A stretch of DNA of 64,000 bases from Bradyrhizobium sp. CCBAU 53351 (GCF_015291745.1 NZ_CP030059.1:2197501-2261500), one strand, 5' to 3'. Counted from the stretch's first letter, positions 17,626 to 26,737 are shown. Translations and numbers: made by a program. The notes: generated from the letters alone by a model not told the origin.

Positions 17626-19344
17626 ATGTCGTTTCTGTCTCTCAAGGGTCTGTGCAAGGCCTATGGTACCGGCGCCAAGCGGACCAGCGTGCTCTCCGAC
17701 GTCAACCTCGATGTTGCCGAAGGCGAGTTCATCGCCATCGTGGGCTTCTCGGGAAGCGGCAAGACGACGCTGATCTCGACCATCGCAGGCCTCGTGCAGC
17801 CCGATTCGGGCGAGATCACGCTGAAGGGCAAGCCGGTGACCGCGCCTGGTCCCGACCGTGGCGTCGTGTTTCAGTCCTACTCCCTGATGCCGTGGCTTAC
17901 AGTGCGCGGCAACGTGGCGCTCGCGGTCGACCAAGTTTTCGCCCGCGAGAGCAAGGCCGAGCGCGCGGCCCGGGTCGATCGCTACATCGCGATGGTCGGG
18001 CTGTCACATGCCGCAACGCGCCTGCCCGCCGAGTTGTCCGGCGGCATGCGGCAGCGGGTCGCCGTTGCGCGCGCGCTGGCAACCAGTCCGGAGATCCTCC
18101 TGCTCGACGAGCCGCTGTCGGCGCTTGATGCCCTGACCCGTGCCAAGTTGCAGGACGAGATCGTCGACATCTGGTCGCGCGACAAGCGTACCGTGGTGCT
18201 CATCACCAACGATGTCGACGAGGCGATCCTGCTTGCCGACCGCATCATCCCGTTGTTGCCGGGCCCGGACGCGACCTTGGGCCAGGAATTCAAGGTCGAC
18301 ATCCCGCGCCCGCGCGACCGCACATCGGTCAACGAGGACCCTGCGTTCAAGCGGCTGCGCCAGGCCGTCACCAGCTATCTTCTCGACGTGGTCGACGAGC
18401 GCGCCTCGCGGTCCGACGGCGCGGTACGAACGCTACCAAACGTCGTGCCGATCACCCAAACCGACAAACCGCCGGCGGCCTATCAGAAACGGGCAGCCGC
18501 CGTCACCTTCAATCTCGATCGCTACCTCGAATTCTCCCAGTTGTCGAAGGTGTATCCGACGCCGGCTGGGCCGCTGACCGTGGTCGAAAACTTCGATCTC
18601 AAGGTACGCAAGGGCGAGTTCATATCGGTGATCGGACATTCCGGCTGCGGCAAGTCGACGGTGCTGTCGATGACCGCGGGCCTCAACGACGTATCCCTCG
18701 GCGGCATCATTCTCGACGGTCGCGAGGTGACCGCGGCCGGCCCAGACCGGGCGGTGGTGTTCCAGGCACCCTCGCTGTTTCCGTGGCTCACGGCTCGCGA
18801 GAACGTCGCGCTCGGCGTCGATCGTGTCTATCCACATGCAACGCGGCGGCAGCGCGACGAGATCGTCGACTATTACCTCGAACGGGTCGGTCTCGCCGAT
18901 TCCTTCGACAAGCCGGCCGCGGCGATGTCGAACGGCATGCGCCAGCGCGTCGGAATCGCGCGCGCCTTCGCGTTGTCCCCGAAGTTGCTGCTGCTGGACG
19001 AACCTTTCGGAATGCTCGACAGCCTTACCCGTTGGGACCTGCAGGAAGTGCTGATGGAGGTCTGGAAGCGCACGCAGGTGACGGCGATGTGCGTCACCCA
19101 CGATGTCGACGAAGCGATCCTGCTTGCCGATCGTGTGGTGATGATGACGAACGGGCCCAACGCGCGGATCGGCCATATCATGGAAGTCGACATTCCCCGA
19201 CCCCGCACGCGCAAGACCTTGCTCGAGCATCCGGACTACTACCGCTACCGCCGCGAGCTGCTCGATTTCCTCGAGGCCTATGAGCACGGAGCTGCACCCA
19301 AGGCGCCCGTGGCGACCTCTGCAGCAAGTCCTGAAGCGGCGTGA
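17626..19344 (+). CDS. Nitrate ABC transporter ATPase, two nucleotide-binding domains fused
   Basis: 572 aa with two complete ATPase domains. Domain 1 (about residues 1-235): Walker [10 protein letters not shown], signature [15 protein letters not shown], Walker [16 protein letters not shown]. Domain 2 (about residues 295-555): Walker [10 protein letters not shown], signature [14 protein letters not shown], Walker [17 protein letters not shown] linker of about 60 residues joins them. In cyanobacteria this role is split between NrtC and NrtD; here one chain supplies both ATP sites. Domain 2 has lost the usual LSGG start (MSNG), which may make the sites unequal. It is the last nrt gene; a long palindrome follows. 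Confidence 0.9.
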   Translation: MSFLSLKGLCKAYGTGAKRTSVLSDVNLDVAEGEFIAIVGFSGSGKTTLISTIAGLVQPDSGEITLKGKPVTAPGPDRGVVFQSYSLMPWLTVRGNVALAVDQVFARESKAERAARVDRYIAMVGLSHAATRLPAELSGGMRQRVAVARALATSPEILLLDEPLSALDALTRAKLQDEIVDIWSRDKRTVVLITNDVDEAILLADRIIPLLPGPDATLGQEFKVDIPRPRDRTSVNEDPAFKRLRQAVTSYLLDVVDERASRSDGAVRTLPNVVPITQTDKPPAAYQKRAAAVTFNLDRYLEFSQLSKVYPTPAGPLTVVENFDLKVRKGEFISVIGHSGCGKSTVLSMTAGLNDVSLGGIILDGREVTAAGPDRAVVFQAPSLFPWLTARENVALGVDRVYPHATRRQRDEIVDYYLERVGLADSFDKPAAAMSNGMRQRVGIARAFALSPKLLLLDEPFGMLDSLTRWDLQEVLMEVWKRTQVTAMCVTHDVDEAILLADRVVMMTNGPNARIGHIMEVDIPRPRTRKTLLEHPDYYRYRRELLDFLEAYEHGAAPKAPVATSAASPEAA

Positions 19345-19381
19345 TCGTCCATCCGCGACGCGCCCAAATAATCGACATCAA

Positions 19382-19414
19382 GCTCAATCCTTGTGCGTCG
19401 CACAAGGATTGAGC
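19382..19414. promoter_or_regulatory. 33-nt perfect palindrome between the nrt and narK units
   Basis: Arms GCTCAATCCTTGTGCG (19382-19397) and CGCACAAGGATTGAGC (19399-19414) flank a single T. The core is the same TTGTGCG-T-CGCACAA found between nirC and nrtA, and its centre is 112 bp upstream of the narK -24 box. As RNA it would fold into a 15-bp hairpin 37 nt after the ATPase stop, so it may also end nrt transcription. Confidence 0.65.
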
Positions 19415-19507
19415 GAATCGCAAATTTAGCGTGCGGAAAGGCCCTGCGAAAAATTCGGGCAACGCGAATAACGTTCTGAATTCCCTGTATTTCCAGCGTG
19501 CGCGCAA

Positions 19508-19524
19508 CTGGCACGGAAATTGAA
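19508..19524 (+). promoter_or_regulatory. Sigma-54 type promoter of narK
   Basis: CTGGCACGGAAATTGAA has GG at 19510-19511, ten bases, then GA at 19522-19523; the -24 half is consensus and the -12 half deviates at C. Predicted start near 19535. Confidence 0.6.
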
Positions 19525-19536
19525 GCGTCTTTGCGC

Positions 19537-19554
19537 GACGCCAACGACGACGTC
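19537..19554 (+). promoter_or_regulatory. Candidate ANTAR hairpin at the narK transcript 5' end
   Basis: GACGCC-AACGAC-GACGTC: stem with one C/A mismatch, closing C-G pair, hexaloop with A1 and G4, the same loop as in the nirC leader. It lies 27 bp from the -24 GG, versus 26 bp in the nrtA leader. Confidence 0.55.
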
Positions 19555-19602
19555 CCTCAACATCATCAATCAGCATCGTAACTCGCCACCGGGGTGAAGC
19601 CT

Positions 19603-19628
19603 CGGAGCGTGCCTCCGTGGCCGGAGGC
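19603..19628 (+). terminator. Mutually exclusive stems in the narK leader
   Basis: CGGAG (19603-19607) can pair with CTCCG (19613-19617), or GCCTCCG (19611-19617) can pair with CGGAGGC (19622-19628) across TGGC. The two share 19613-19617, so only one can form, as in a terminator/antiterminator switch. No T-run follows. Confidence 0.4.
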
Positions 19629-19671
19629 TGAGCCTGCAACGACGCAGCGGTGAGCCTGGAAGGGATACTCA

Positions 19672-21051
19672 ATGACGAAGAATCCGACTTGGATTTCAGA
19701 CTGGCGCCCCGAAGATGAGGCGTTCTGGAACGCGACCGGCAAGACTATCGCGCGACGCAACCTGATCTGGTCGATCGTGGCCGAGCATATCGGCTTCTCG
19801 GTCTGGCTGATCTGGAGCATCGTCACCACCAAGCTGCCGCAGGCCGGCTTCCACTACACCACCGACCAACTGTTCCAGCTTGTCGCGGTGCCGGGCCTGA
19901 TCGGCGCATTGATGCGCTTTCCCTATACATTCGCAGTGACGACGTTCGGCGGCCGCAACTGGACCATCTTCAGTGCGGCGATCCTGTTCATTCCGACCCT
20001 GTCGCTGGCCTATTTCGTGAGCCAGCCCGACACGCCGTTCTGGCTGATGCTGCTGGTTGCCTCGACCGCGGGCCTTGGCGGCGGCAATTTCGCCTCCAGC
20101 ATGACCAATATCTCCTTCTTCTTCCCCGACCGGATGAAGGGCTGGGCGCTCGGCCTGAACGCGGCTGGCGGAAATATCGGCGTCTCCAGCGTGCAGCTGC
20201 TGACCCCGATCCTGATGACGCTCGCCGTCTTCAACCTGTTCCAGGCAACGCCCGTCGACGGCATCTTCCTGCAGAATGCCGGCCTGATGTGGGTGCTGCC
20301 GATCGCGATCGCGGTGTTGGGCGCGGTGTTCTTCATGAACAACCTCACCGCGGCGAAATCGTCGGTGAAGAACCAGCTTGCCATCGTCAAGCGCAAGCAC
20401 ACCTGGATCATGGCGTATCTCTATATCGGCACGTTCGGATCCTTCATCGGCTACTCCGCCGCGTTTCCGCTGCTGATCAAGACGCAGTTTCCGCAAGTCA
20501 CGATTGCGATCGCGTTCCTGGGGCCGCTGGTCGGCTCGCTGTCGCGTCCGCTCGGCGGCTGGCTCGCCGACAGGATCGGCGGCTCGATCATCACGTTCTG
20601 GAATTTCATCGTGATGGCGGGCGCGACGGTCGGCGTGCTCTACTTCGTCGGGCAGAAGGATTTCATCGGCTTCCTGTCGATGTTCCTGATCCTGTTCGTG
20701 ACGACGGGCATCGGCAACGGCTCGACCTACCGCATGATCCCCTCGATCTTCCGCGAGGAGAACCTGTTCAAGGTGCGCGGCAAGGGCGATGCGGCGCGCG
20801 CGATGGCGCTCAAGACGGCGAGCATCGAGAGCGGCGCGGCAGTCGGTTTCATCGGCGCCATCGGCGCCGTCGGTGGCTATCTGATCCCGACCGGCTTCGG
20901 CAAGTCGATCGCCATGACCGGCGGGCCGCAACTCGCGCTCGTGATCTATCTCGCCTTCTACGCCACCTGCCTCGCGCTGACCTGGTGGTTCTACCTGCGT
21001 CGCAGCCCGCAGGGCGAAGGCGTCTCAGGCCTTGCCGAAGCCAGGGTCTGA
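19672..21051 (+). CDS. narK: Nitrate/nitrite MFS transporter (NarK/NasA type)
   Basis: 459 aa, about twelve membrane helices. GGAAGGGA precedes the ATG. NarK-family glycine-rich nitrate signatures are present: AGLGGGNFASSMTNISFFFP in helix 5 and FVTTGIGNGSTYRMIPSIF in helix 11, and the substrate-contacting Arg of helix 2 fits GALMRFPYTF. It imports nitrate or exchanges nitrate for nitrite. It is the first gene of narK-globin-flp-nasC, an order established for B. diazoefficiens nitrate assimilation. The upstream region has a sigma-54 type promoter and structured leader. Confidence 0.93.
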   Translation: MTKNPTWISDWRPEDEAFWNATGKTIARRNLIWSIVAEHIGFSVWLIWSIVTTKLPQAGFHYTTDQLFQLVAVPGLIGALMRFPYTFAVTTFGGRNWTIFSAAILFIPTLSLAYFVSQPDTPFWLMLLVASTAGLGGGNFASSMTNISFFFPDRMKGWALGLNAAGGNIGVSSVQLLTPILMTLAVFNLFQATPVDGIFLQNAGLMWVLPIAIAVLGAVFFMNNLTAAKSSVKNQLAIVKRKHTWIMAYLYIGTFGSFIGYSAAFPLLIKTQFPQVTIAIAFLGPLVGSLSRPLGGWLADRIGGSIITFWNFIVMAGATVGVLYFVGQKDFIGFLSMFLILFVTTGIGNGSTYRMIPSIFREENLFKVRGKGDAARAMALKTASIESGAAVGFIGAIGAVGGYLIPTGFGKSIAMTGGPQLALVIYLAFYATCLALTWWFYLRRSPQGEGVSGLAEARV

Positions 21052-21069
21052 TACTTGGTACGAATCTCG

Positions 21070-21093
21070 CTTCTCCCCGTACGCGGGGAGAAG
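21070..21093 (+). repeat. Intercistronic stem-loop narK-globin
   Basis: CTTCTCCCCG (21070-21079) pairs with CGGGGAGAAG (21084-21093) across the tetraloop TACG. A perfect 10-bp stem, 18 nt after the narK stop, no strong T-run. Confidence 0.65.
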
Positions 21094-21173
21094 TCCCTCT
21101 GATGACGTTTGACCCATGAACTTTTTCCGCAACGGCGCGGACGAAGGCAGACCGAAACAGACAGGAGAACATC

Positions 21174-21602
21174 ATGACGCCAGAACAGATCGCCCTCATC
21201 CAGCAGAGCTTCGCCAAGGTCGCGCCGATATCGGAGCAGGCCGCGGTGCTGTTCTACGATCGTCTTTTCGAAGTGGCGCCGTCGGTGCGCGCGATGTTCC
21301 CTGAAGACATGACCGAGCAGCGCAAGAAGCTGATGGGCATGCTCGCGGCCGTCGTCGGTGGCCTGTCGAACCTCGAGACGATTCTTCCCGCGGCCTCCGC
21401 GCTGGCCAAGCGCCACGTCGCCTACGGCGCGGTGGCCGAGCACTATCCCGTGGTCGGCGAGACCTTGCTGTGGACCCTGGAGAAGGGTCTTGGCGAAGCC
21501 TGGACGCCCGAACTGGCAAAGGCCTGGACCGACGCCTACGGCGTGCTGTCCGGCTACATGATGTCCGAAGCCTACGGCGCCCAGCCGCAGGCCGCTGAAT
21601 AG
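21174..21602 (+). CDS. bjgb: Single-domain haemoglobin of the nitrate-assimilation operon
   Basis: 142 aa, the length of one globin domain. The proximal haem ligand is His81 in ALAKRHVAYGA; Phe42-Pro43 matches the CD1 corner (VRAMFPED). Tyr28 (LFYDRLF) fits the distal B10 position. There is no reductase domain on this chain. AGGAGA supplies the ribosome binding site. In B. diazoefficiens the equivalent gene lies in the nas operon and its product detoxifies nitric oxide formed during nitrate assimilation; position and sequence support the same role here, with the flavoprotein encoded next as a possible electron donor. Confidence 0.9.
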   Translation: MTPEQIALIQQSFAKVAPISEQAAVLFYDRLFEVAPSVRAMFPEDMTEQRKKLMGMLAAVVGGLSNLETILPAASALAKRHVAYGAVAEHYPVVGETLLWTLEKGLGEAWTPELAKAWTDAYGVLSGYMMSEAYGAQPQAAE

Positions 21603-21612
21603 GAGATGCCTC

Positions 21613-22830
21613 GTGAGTGAACCGCTGGTCATCGTCGGTAACGGTATGGCGGCCGCGCGTCTGGTCGACGAGCTCGCCAAGACCTCACTCGGCCGCTACG
21701 CGGTCGCCGTGATCGGCGAGGAGCCGCGGCTCGCTTACAATCGCGTCCTGCTCTCATCCGTGCTGGCCGGCGAGACCGGCTCGCACGAGATCGAGCTCCG
21801 GCCGGCGGACTGGTGGCGCCATCGCGGCGTCACCGTGCGCTATGGCTATCGCGTCAGCGAGATCGACGTCGGCCGCCGCGAGCTGAAGATCGACGGCGAA
21901 GAGAGCATGGAATATTCCAAGCTGGTGCTCGCCACCGGCTCGACGCCGCTGCGGCTGAACGTGCCGGGCGCCGATCTCGCCGGCGTGCACACGTTTCGCG
22001 ATACGCGCGACGTCGACCTTTTGCTGACGCTGGCCGCGGCCAAGAAGCGCGTTGTCGTCGTCGGCGGCGGCCTGCTCGGGCTTGAAGCAGCCTACGGCCT
22101 TGCCAAGGCCGGCGCGCCGGTGACGCTGCTGCATCTGATGGACCGGCTGATGGAGCGCCAGCTCGACGGGCCGGCTGCCGATCTGCTCAAGACGCTGGTC
22201 GAGCGCAAGGGCATCCGCATCCTGCTCAACGCTTCGACCGCCCGGATCCATGGCGATGGACATGTCGAGGCCGTCGAGCTTGCCGATGGCAGCCGTATCG
22301 AGGCCGACGCCGTGATCTTCGCTGCCGGCATCAAGCCGAACGTCGCGCTGGCCAAAGAGGCGGGGATCGCCGTCAACCGCGGCGTCGTCGTCAACGACGT
22401 GATGCAGACCTCCTCGTCCGACATTTTCGCACTCGGCGAGTGTGCCGAGCATCGCGGCACCTGCTACGGCCTGGTCGAGCCCGCTTATGAGCAGGCGCGG
22501 GTGCTGGCGCGGCACCTGGCCGGCCGGCCCGCCGCCTATCAGGGCAGCGTGGTCTCGACCAATTTGAAGGTGTCCGGAGTCAGCGTGTTCTCCGCCGGCG
22601 ACTTCATGGGCGGGGAGGGCAGCGAGAGCCTCGTGCTGACCGACCGCAGGCGTGGAACCTACAAGAAGCTCGTGATCGCGGACGGCCGGCTCACCGGTGC
22701 GGTGCTGATCGGCGATACCGTCGATGCGCTCTGGTATCTCGAGCTGATCCGCAATCGCGACAAGGTCGCGGCGATCCGCACCGACATGATGTTCGGCCGC
22801 GCGCTCGCGCTTCCTTCGAAAGCGGCTTGA
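21613..22830 (+). CDS. flp: FAD-dependent NAD(P)H oxidoreductase of nitrate assimilation
   Basis: 405 aa from GTG at 21613 after AGGAG. Two dinucleotide folds: FAD at the N-terminus (LVIVGNGMAAARLVDEL) and NAD(P)H in the middle (KRVVVVGGGLLGLEAAYGLA), with the family motif IFALGECAEHRGTCYGLVEP binding FAD. It resembles the N-terminal module of NasB/NirB but lacks the [2Fe-2S] and sirohaem domains. It probably passes electrons from NAD(P)H to NasC or to the globin. It ends one base before the nasC start. Confidence 0.88.
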   Translation: MSEPLVIVGNGMAAARLVDELAKTSLGRYAVAVIGEEPRLAYNRVLLSSVLAGETGSHEIELRPADWWRHRGVTVRYGYRVSEIDVGRRELKIDGEESMEYSKLVLATGSTPLRLNVPGADLAGVHTFRDTRDVDLLLTLAAAKKRVVVVGGGLLGLEAAYGLAKAGAPVTLLHLMDRLMERQLDGPAADLLKTLVERKGIRILLNASTARIHGDGHVEAVELADGSRIEADAVIFAAGIKPNVALAKEAGIAVNRGVVVNDVMQTSSSDIFALGECAEHRGTCYGLVEPAYEQARVLARHLAGRPAAYQGSVVSTNLKVSGVSVFSAGDFMGGEGSESLVLTDRRRGTYKKLVIADGRLTGAVLIGDTVDALWYLELIRNRDKVAAIRTDMMFGRALALPSKAA

Positions 22831-22831
22831 T

Positions 22832-25543
22832 ATGACGGCGGTCGATCCCACGCTCCGCGCCACCAAGACGACCTGTCCCTATTGCGGCGTCGGTTGCGGC
22901 GTGCTGGCGACGCCCGACGGCAGGGGCGGGGCGGCAATCGCCGGCGATCCCGATCATCCTGCCAATTTCGGCCGGCTCTGCTCCAAGGGCTCCGCGCTCG
23001 GCGAGACCGTCGGGCTGGAAGGCCGTCTGCTCTATCCGATGATCCGCTGCAAAGGCCTATTGGAACGCGTCGCCTGGAGCGATGCGCTCGATCATGTCGC
23101 CCATCGCATGCAGCACATCGTGGCCCGCGACGGCGCCGACGCGGTCGCGTTCTATCTCTCCGGCCAGCTGCTGACCGAGGACTATTACGTCGCCAACAAG
23201 CTGATGAAGGGTTTTGTCGGCACGGCGAATGTCGACACCAATTCGCGGCTCTGCATGTCGTCGTCGGTTGCCGGCCATCGCCGCGCCTTCGGCGCTGACA
23301 CCGTGCCCGGCTGCTACGAGGATCTCGACCAGGCCGATCTGCTCGTCTTCGTCGGCTCGAACGCGGCCTGGTGTCACCCGGTGCTGTTCCAGCGCATGCT
23401 GACGAACCGCGGGGAGCGCGGCGCGCGCATGATCGTGATCGATCCGCGCCGCACCGACACGGCTGATGACGTTGATCTGTTCCTGGGGCTCAAGCCCGGC
23501 ACCGACACCGCGCTGTTCTCCGGCCTGTTCGTCCATCTCGCCGACAATGGGGCGCTCGATCAAGACTATATCGCGCAGAACACGAGCGGTTTTGACGACG
23601 CACTGGCGCGCGCGCGGAGCATTGCCGGCAGCGTCCCCGCGACTGCGCTCGCCACGGGCCTCTCCGAACAGGACGTCGCGACCTTCTTCAAGATGTTCCG
23701 CGACACCGAGAAGGTCGTCACGCTCTATTCGCAGGGCGTCAACCAGTCGGCGCAGGGCACCGACAAGGTCAACGCGATTCTGAACTGCCATCTCGCGACC
23801 GGCCGCATCGGCAAGCCGGGCGCCTCGCCGTTCTCGCTCACCGGTCAGCCCAATGCGATGGGCGGCCGCGAGGTCGGCGGCCTCGCCAATATGCTGGCCG
23901 CGCATATGGGCTTCACGCCGCCCGACATCGACCGCGTCAGGCGGTTCTGGAAGGCGCCACGCATCGCCACCCATGAGGGGCTGAAGGCGGTGCAATTGTT
24001 CGAGGCCATCAATCGCGGTGAGGTCAAGGCGCTCTGGGTGATGGGCACCAATCCCGCGGTGTCGCTGCCGGATGCGGACTTCGTGCGCGAGGCGTTGAAG
24101 AAGCTCGAGCTGTTCGTGGTCTCCGAGAACGTGCTGTCCAACGACACGGTCGAGGCCGGTCCGCATGTGCTGTTGCCGGCGCTGGCCTGGGGCGAGAAGT
24201 CGGGCACGGTGACCAACTCCGAACGCCGCATCTCGCGACAGCGCTCGTTCCTGCCGGCGCCGGGCGAGGCGCGCCCTGACTGGTGGATCCTGAGCGAGAC
24301 CGCAAAGCGTCTCGGCTTCGGCGACAGTTTCAACTACAAATCCGCCGCCGATATTTTCCGCGAGCATGCCGCGCTCTCGGCGTTCGAGAACGAGGGCGGC
24401 CGCGATTTCGACATTGGCGCGCTGACCTCGCTCTCCGACGAAGCCTTCGACGCGTTGAAGCCGGTGCAGTGGCCGGTGCGCGAAGGCGGGGCGCCCGGCG
24501 AACGCTTCTTCGCGAGCGGCGGCTTCTTCACCAATGACGGCAAGGGCCGCTTCGTTGCACCGGAGGTGCCGGCGCTGCGCAGCGAGACCGGACCATCGCG
24601 TCCGCTGCGACTGAACACCGGACGCATCCGCGACCAGTGGCACACCATGACGCGCACGGGCCTCAGCCAGCGGCTCGGTGCGCATCTGCCCGAGCCGTTC
24701 GTCGAGATCCATCCCGATGACGCCAGCAAATATGGCATCGTCCATGACGGCTACGCCCGCATCACCACCGACTATGGCCAATGTATCCTGAAAGCGGTTG
24801 TGAGCGATCGCCAGCAGCGCGGCGCTCTGTTCGTGCCGATCCACTGGAGCGCGATGAACGCCTCGCACGGCCGCGTCGGGGCGCTGGTGCAGTCGTTCAC
24901 CGATCCGTTCTCGGGGCAGCCGGAATCGAAAGCGACGCCGGCCGCGATCGCGCCCTATGAATACGTCTTCCGCGGTTTTGCGCTGTCGCGGCAGCAGCTC
25001 GATCTGCCGCCGAACCTGATGTGGACCCGTGTCACGGTCGCCGGCGGTTTCGGCTATCTGTTCGCCGACAATGCGGACCTGTCGCGCTGGCCGGCCTGGC
25101 TCGACGGCGTCGCCGGCGAGGATGTCGCCGAATATCGCGATTTCGGCGGCGGTATCTATCGTGCGGCCTCTTTCACCGGCGATCGGATCGAGGCTTGTCT
25201 GTTCGTCGGCCCCGGGCATGATGCCGGTGACTGGGAGGTGGTCAAAACCGCCTTTGCGGCCGATCACGTCAGCGACGAGCAGCGCCGTATGTTGCTGTCG
25301 GGCAAGTCGACGGAGGGGGCAGCCTCGACCGGACCGATCGTCTGCGCCTGCTTCGGCGTCGGCCGCGGCACCATCTGCGACACCATCGCCACTGGCGCGC
25401 GCACGGCGGCCGACATCGGTGCGAAGCTCAAGGCCGGCACCAATTGCGGCTCCTGCATCCCCGAATTGAAGCGCCTGATCGCGACGACGGATGCGCCCGT
25501 GAAAGAGGCCAAGCTCGCGCGGGCCGTGGGATCGGTTTCCTAG
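22832..25543 (+). CDS. nasC: Assimilatory nitrate reductase catalytic subunit
   Basis: 903 aa cytoplasmic molybdoenzyme. An N-terminal [4Fe-4S] cluster is bound by Cys15, Cys18, Cys22 and Cys50 (CPYCGVGCGV, LCSKGS). The Mo-bis-MGD domains follow, with a likely Mo ligand Cys141 (NSRLCMSSSV) and the C-terminal MGD-binding region LNTGRIRDQWHTMTRTG. A BFD-like [2Fe-2S] domain ends the protein (Cys838, Cys840, Cys872, Cys875), as in Klebsiella NasA-type enzymes. No Tat signal, consistent with cytoplasmic reduction of nitrate to nitrite. The next enzyme, nitrite reductase, is not in this window. Last gene of the narK unit; a palindromic repeat follows. Confidence 0.95.
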   Translation: MTAVDPTLRATKTTCPYCGVGCGVLATPDGRGGAAIAGDPDHPANFGRLCSKGSALGETVGLEGRLLYPMIRCKGLLERVAWSDALDHVAHRMQHIVARDGADAVAFYLSGQLLTEDYYVANKLMKGFVGTANVDTNSRLCMSSSVAGHRRAFGADTVPGCYEDLDQADLLVFVGSNAAWCHPVLFQRMLTNRGERGARMIVIDPRRTDTADDVDLFLGLKPGTDTALFSGLFVHLADNGALDQDYIAQNTSGFDDALARARSIAGSVPATALATGLSEQDVATFFKMFRDTEKVVTLYSQGVNQSAQGTDKVNAILNCHLATGRIGKPGASPFSLTGQPNAMGGREVGGLANMLAAHMGFTPPDIDRVRRFWKAPRIATHEGLKAVQLFEAINRGEVKALWVMGTNPAVSLPDADFVREALKKLELFVVSENVLSNDTVEAGPHVLLPALAWGEKSGTVTNSERRISRQRSFLPAPGEARPDWWILSETAKRLGFGDSFNYKSAADIFREHAALSAFENEGGRDFDIGALTSLSDEAFDALKPVQWPVREGGAPGERFFASGGFFTNDGKGRFVAPEVPALRSETGPSRPLRLNTGRIRDQWHTMTRTGLSQRLGAHLPEPFVEIHPDDASKYGIVHDGYARITTDYGQCILKAVVSDRQQRGALFVPIHWSAMNASHGRVGALVQSFTDPFSGQPESKATPAAIAPYEYVFRGFALSRQQLDLPPNLMWTRVTVAGGFGYLFADNADLSRWPAWLDGVAGEDVAEYRDFGGGIYRAASFTGDRIEACLFVGPGHDAGDWEVVKTAFAADHVSDEQRRMLLSGKSTEGAASTGPIVCACFGVGRGTICDTIATGARTAADIGAKLKAGTNCGSCIPELKRLIATTDAPVKEAKLARAVGSVS

Positions 25544-25594
25544 GGTGGTTTAGCGCAGCGTAATCCACCGCTCTTCCTCTGCCGAAATGACGGT

Positions 25595-25732
25595 CTCGTG
25601 CCCCGGACGCAGCGCAGCGTCCTCTTGACGGTGCGCTGCAGAGCCGGGGCCCATGTTGCCTCGAGTGCTGGGCTTTTCCGGGTCCCGGCTCTGCGCCGCA
25701 ACGCTGACGCGTTGCTGCGCGTCCGGGACAGG
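25595..25732. repeat. Dispersed palindromic repeat, inverted pair
   Basis: An inverted pair of about 60-bp units begins CTCGTGCCCCGGACGCAGCG and ends GCGCGTCCGGGACAGG, with CTGCAGAGCCGGGGCCCAT on one inner side and GGTCCCGGCTCTGCG on the other. Related copies are at 32829-33001, 51907-52048 and 52963-53022. It occupies most of the gap after nasC. Confidence 0.75.
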
Positions 25733-25829
25733 AGGGTGAGCGGCGATTCCGCCGCGCCTTCGCCCCATTCGACGCGCGCTCGATTGTGCCTTATGGTGCC
25801 GCGCGCTCCCCTCAACAATCACAACAACA

Positions 25830-26729
25830 ATGATGTACCTGGAAACGCCGCCGCGTCTGATCGAGACGAAACTCTTCTCCGCCATGCCCGAAAAATTCCG
25901 CCGCAAGGGCGTGCGGACCGATTGGGCTGACGCCAACCGGCCGGGCATTGCCACCGACAGCTTCATCGAGGGACCATCCTTCGATAAGGACGGCAACCTC
26001 TACGTCGTCGACATTCCCTTCGGCCGCATCTTCCGTATCGCGCCTGACGGCGAATGGTCGCAAATCGCTGAATATGAGGGATGGCCGAACGGGCTGAAGA
26101 TCGCGGCCGACGGCCGCGTCCTGGTGGCCGACTACATGCACGGCATCATGGAGCTCGACGTCAAAGCCGGCCGCATGACGCCGGTCCTGACCGCGCGCAA
26201 CTCGGAATCCTTTCGCGGCTGCAACGATCTGCACCTCGCCTCCAACGGGGACGTCTATTTCACCGATCAGGGCCAGACCGGGTTGCATGATCCAAGCGGC
26301 CGAGTCTATCGGCTGGCGTCGAACGGCCGGCTCGATTGCCTGATCAACACCGGCATCAGCCCGAACGGCCTGGTTCTCGACGCAACCGAAACCGTGCTGT
26401 TCGTCGCGATGACGCGCGACAATGCAGTGTGGCGCTTGCCGTTCATGAAGGACGGCAGCGTGTCCAAGGTCGGCCGCTTCTGCTCGCTGTTCGGCACCAG
26501 CGGTCCCGATGGCCTGACCATGGACGCCAAGGGCCGCCTGTTCGTCGGCCACGCCTCGCTCGGCCACGTCTTCGTGTTCGCGCCGAACGGCGAGCTGATC
26601 GCGCGGATCAAGTCATGCGCGGGGCCGAACTGCACCAATGTCGCGATCGGTGGCGCCGGCAAGGATCGTCTCTATATCACGGAGTCGTCGGCCGGCAGCG
26701 TGCTGGTGGCGGATATCAGTGGACTGTGA
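25830..26729 (+). CDS. SMP-30/gluconolactonase family protein
   Basis: 299 aa six-bladed beta-propeller. Metal-ligand patterns are seen: Glu in FIEGPSFDKDGNLYVVD, Asn in CNDLHLASNGDVYFTD, Asn in TGISPNGLVLD and Asp in SGPDGLTMDAKGRLFVG. These enzymes open sugar or other lactones using a divalent cation. ATG at 25830 has no clear ribosome binding site; a later Met (25884) is possible. An aldo/keto reductase gene follows after eight bases, suggesting a two-gene unit in lactone or sugar metabolism. Confidence 0.85.
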   Translation: MMYLETPPRLIETKLFSAMPEKFRRKGVRTDWADANRPGIATDSFIEGPSFDKDGNLYVVDIPFGRIFRIAPDGEWSQIAEYEGWPNGLKIAADGRVLVADYMHGIMELDVKAGRMTPVLTARNSESFRGCNDLHLASNGDVYFTDQGQTGLHDPSGRVYRLASNGRLDCLINTGISPNGLVLDATETVLFVAMTRDNAVWRLPFMKDGSVSKVGRFCSLFGTSGPDGLTMDAKGRLFVGHASLGHVFVFAPNGELIARIKSCAGPNCTNVAIGGAGKDRLYITESSAGSVLVADISGL

Positions 26730-26737
26730 GCTCTGAC

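Noticed and set aside
14983..17934. A 983-codon open frame antisense to nrtA-nrtB
   Set aside because: Antisense to two strong genes with clear motifs; the long open frame is a product of high GC at third positions and has no protein signature.
23057..25267. A 736-codon frame antisense to nasC
   Set aside because: The nasC frame carries all Fe-S and Mo motifs; the antisense frame reads as low-complexity His/Arg-rich sequence.
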